In this document: one piece after another, positions 62,225-64,000 of the stretch
Position numbering within the stretch: the first letter of the stretch is position 1
How the letters are laid out: every line of letters starts with the position of its first letter
Notes under the pieces: model-generated
Told to the model about the DNA's origin: nothing
Databases searched by the model: none
Seen by the model: the letters and a program-made list of their open reading frames with translations, nothing else
Assembly: GCA_963737075.1 (NCBI GenBank)
Contig: CAVTRI010000002.1
Location: 1,984,001-2,048,000 of the forward strand
Direction of reading: 5' to 3'
Source of the DNA: CAVTRI01 sp963737075
GTDB lineage: Bacteria > Actinomycetota > Acidimicrobiia > Acidimicrobiales > Palsa-688
Length of the DNA: 64,000 nucleotides
Program-made: the position numbers and the translations under genes

Positions 62225-63459
62225 CGACCCTCGCTTGGTGGCACTGCTTCGCCGGGATCGCCGGGGACATGGCCCTTGGCAGCCTCGTCGACGCCGGGGC
62301 CGACCTGTCGCTTATCGAACGGGAACTCGTGGGTCTGCCGGTGAGCGGCTGGCAGGTGGAAGCCGAGGGCGCGACGAGGTCGGGGATCGCCTGCACCCGG
62401 GTGGACGTGCAGGTGCGGGACACGTCGGTGGTACGCACCTACAGCCACATCGTCGGGCTCATCACCGAGGCGCGGCTGCCGGAGCGGGCCCGGGACCGGG
62501 CGCTGGCGACCTTCGCCCGGCTGGCCGAGGTGGAGGGAAGGCTCCACCGGCGGCCGCCGTCACAGGTGCATTTCCACGAGGTCGGCAGCGTGGACGCCAT
62601 CGTGGACATCGTCGGCACCTGCGTCGCACTGGAGATCCTCGGGGTAGACGAGGTGATGGCCAGTCCGGTGGCCCAGGGGAGCGGGATGGTCCGGTCCGCG
62701 CACGGCGTGCTTCCGATCCCCGCCCCGGCTGTGGTCGAGTTGTTGCGGGGCGCGCCGACGTACGGGACCAACATGTCGGTGGAGCTGACGACGCCGACCG
62801 GCGCCGCGTTGCTGGCCGCGCTGGTTTCCGGTTGGGGTCCGATGCCGGCGATGCAACTCACGGGGTCGGGCTTCGGTGCCGGCGCCCGGGAGCTCGACGG
62901 CATCCCCAATGCCTTGCAGGTCGTGCTCGGCACCCGCGTCGCCGACGACGCCCCCGCGCTCGGCCATCCCCTGATGCTGGTCGAGACCAACGTGGACGAC
63001 GTCACGGGTGAGGTGCTGGGCCACGCCGTGGAGGCGCTGCTCGCGGCCGGCGCACGGGACGCCTGGGTGGCGCCGATCGTGGGCAAAAAGGGGAGGCCCG
63101 CCCATGTGCTCACTGCCCTGGGAGACGCCGACACCGTGCCCGCGCTGCGCCAGGTCATGGTCGCAGAGACAGGGACGCTCGGGGTGCGGACGACGTCCGT
63201 TCAGCGCTGGGCCGCGTCGCGCGACGTCGTGACGGTCGACGTCGACGGGGTGCCAGTACGGGTCAAGCTGGGCCCGGTGGGGACCCGCGACGGTAGCGGT
63301 CGTCGGCGTCACGCGAAGGCCGAGTTCGATGACGCCGCCCGGGCGGCAGCGCGCCTCGGGCTTCCCGCCCGGGAGGTCGCCCGTCGCGCCGAGGCTGCCG
63401 CGGACCGTCTTGGGGTCGCGGAGTCCGAGCCTCCCGATGCTCCACTTCCTGGTGCCTGA
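62221..63459 (+). CDS. larC: Nickel pincer cofactor biosynthesis protein LarC
   Basis: 412 residues as one continuous frame from ATG 62221 (MTTLAWWHCFAGIAGDMALG). Features: GVGGDM-like FAGIAGDMALGSLVDAGADL, HFHEVGSVDAIVDIVGTCVA, MELTTPTGAALL-type VELTTPTGAALLAALV, and the C-terminal LVETNVDDVTGEVLGHAVEA with VAPIVGKKGRPAHVLTAL. LarC inserts nickel into the pincer precursor using CTP. In Lactobacillus it is made by a programmed frameshift; here no frameshift is needed. larB precedes it with an ATGA overlap. LarE and a LarA-type enzyme are not in the window. Confidence 0.94.
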   Translation: MTTLAWWHCFAGIAGDMALGSLVDAGADLSLIERELVGLPVSGWQVEAEGATRSGIACTRVDVQVRDTSVVRTYSHIVGLITEARLPERARDRALATFARLAEVEGRLHRRPPSQVHFHEVGSVDAIVDIVGTCVALEILGVDEVMASPVAQGSGMVRSAHGVLPIPAPAVVELLRGAPTYGTNMSVELTTPTGAALLAALVSGWGPMPAMQLTGSGFGAGARELDGIPNALQVVLGTRVADDAPALGHPLMLVETNVDDVTGEVLGHAVEALLAAGARDAWVAPIVGKKGRPAHVLTALGDADTVPALRQVMVAETGTLGVRTTSVQRWAASRDVVTVDVDGVPVRVKLGPVGTRDGSGRRRHAKAEFDDAARAAARLGLPAREVARRAEAAADRLGVAESEPPDAPLPGA

Positions 63460-63510
63460 CATCTTCAAACGGAGAAATGTGTGCGCCGGTTGCCGGGCTC
63501 GTCCGTCATC

Positions 63511-64000
63511 ATGGTGGGCGTGTTGCAGGCCCGGGAGCTCACCGTCGAAGTGGGCGGGCGCCTCACCCTTTCCGAGGCGTCGCTGCTGGTGCGCGCCGGT
63601 GACAAAGTCGGGCTGGTAGGCCGCAACGGGGCAGGCAAGACCAGCCTGCTCAAGGTGCTGAGCGGGGAGGCCGCGGCGGCCGGCGGGACCGTCACCGTCG
63701 AGGGCGCACTCGGGTTTCTCACCCAGGATCCCCGCCGGGTGGGCCACGCGGGGGGCGCCAGCGCACTCGAATACGTCCTCTCAGGGCGGGGACTCGACGA
63801 GGCTGCCCATCGTCTCGAGAAGCTGCGGATCGCTCTGGAGGAGCACCCTTCCGACCGTGCGGTGGCCCGATTCGCGCGCGCCGAGGAGGATTTCTCCGCT
63901 GCTGGAGGCTACGCGGCCGAGTCCGACGTGCGGCAACTGGCCGCCGGGCTCGGCTTGGCCCCCGACCGCGTCGATCTCCCGTTGCGCGTGCTGTCCGGCG
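63511..64000 (+). CDS. ABC-F family ATPase, N-terminal part (runs off window end)
   Basis: From ATG 63511 the frame stays open to the window end (about 163 residues): MVGVLQARELTVEVGGRLTL, then Walker A GLVGRNGAGKTSLLKVLSGE, VEGALGFLTQDPRRVGHAGG and LEYVLSGRGLDEAAHRLEKL, and LPLRVLSG at the very end, which is the beginning of the signature L-S-G-G. This is the first nucleotide-binding domain of ABC-F ATPases, soluble ribosome-associated proteins (EttA/Uup type) rather than transporters. A GTG at 63520 could also start it. The second half is outside the window. Confidence 0.87.
   Translation, partial: MVGVLQARELTVEVGGRLTLSEASLLVRAGDKVGLVGRNGAGKTSLLKVLSGEAAAAGGTVTVEGALGFLTQDPRRVGHAGGASALEYVLSGRGLDEAAHRLEKLRIALEEHPSDRAVARFARAEEDFSAAGGYAAESDVRQLAAGLGLAPDRVDLPLRVLSG

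Overview
The window is a GC-rich chromosomal segment that fits a soil-type member of the Actinomycetota. Indicators are GC-rich codons, frequent GTG starts, SARP/AfsR-like and LuxR-ATPase regulators, an ECF sigma factor with a SnoaL tail, a DUF222/HNH (13E12-type) protein, a MobF relaxase of actinobacterial type and DUF4389, DUF1707 and DUF3995 proteins. No rRNA gene or other marker fixes the genus; an uncultured lineage related to Acidimicrobiia or Thermoleophilia would be my guess.

Layout. 1-16.5 kb: end of an amidohydrolase gene, a lipoprotein substrate-binding protein, a large LuxR-ATPase regulator, small SnoaL, GYD and monooxygenase-like enzymes, TerC and GAP-family membrane proteins, a MetE-like protein and a small ferritin-like protein. 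16.5-21.4 kb: two SARP-type regulators flanking a small secreted repeat protein and a DUF1059 protein. 22.4-26.2 kb: a co-directional redox cluster of a P450 fused to a carboxymuconolactone-decarboxylase-like domain, an OsmC protein and a flavin monooxygenase. 26.5-34 kb: an ABC-2 exporter, a channel-like membrane protein and a very large iron protein joining ferritin-like, CDGSH, 4Fe-4S, CDGSH and truncated-globin modules. 33.9-42 kb: an NmrA-like reductase divergent from a LysR regulator, then stress or catabolic genes (GlcG/HbpS, DJ-1, DinB, SRPBCC, SDR, ECF sigma, acyl-CoA dehydrogenase). 42-49.7 kb: an erm-like remnant, a P-loop kinase, a DUF5678-retropepsin pair, an aromatic FAD monooxygenase and its probable LuxR-ATPase regulator, and a methyltransferase.

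49.8-56.6 kb is an integrated genetic element. A 60-bp perfect direct repeat (49822-49881 and 56584-56643) equals the 3' part of tRNA-Ser(UGA), from the anticodon loop to just past the CCA end. The complete tRNA gene lies at the right end with a tyrosine integrase beside it. Inside are an excisionase, hicAB, a truncated and frameshifted MobF relaxase, an aminoglycoside-phosphotransferase-family protein and a methyltransferase. Right of it lie a DUF222/HNH protein, a nitroreductase, a GC-rich minisatellite, an orphan 139-aa protein, prephenate dehydratase, larB-larC and the start of an ABC-F ATPase.

A recurrent feature is that many conserved genes are broken by single-base indels, mostly in short homopolymers (at least eleven genes). 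This suggests uncorrected sequencing indels, although several true remnants (erm, VOC, epimerase, ECF C-terminus, winged-helix fragment) show that real gene decay also occurs. Frameshifted genes are given here as whole loci with the break position stated.
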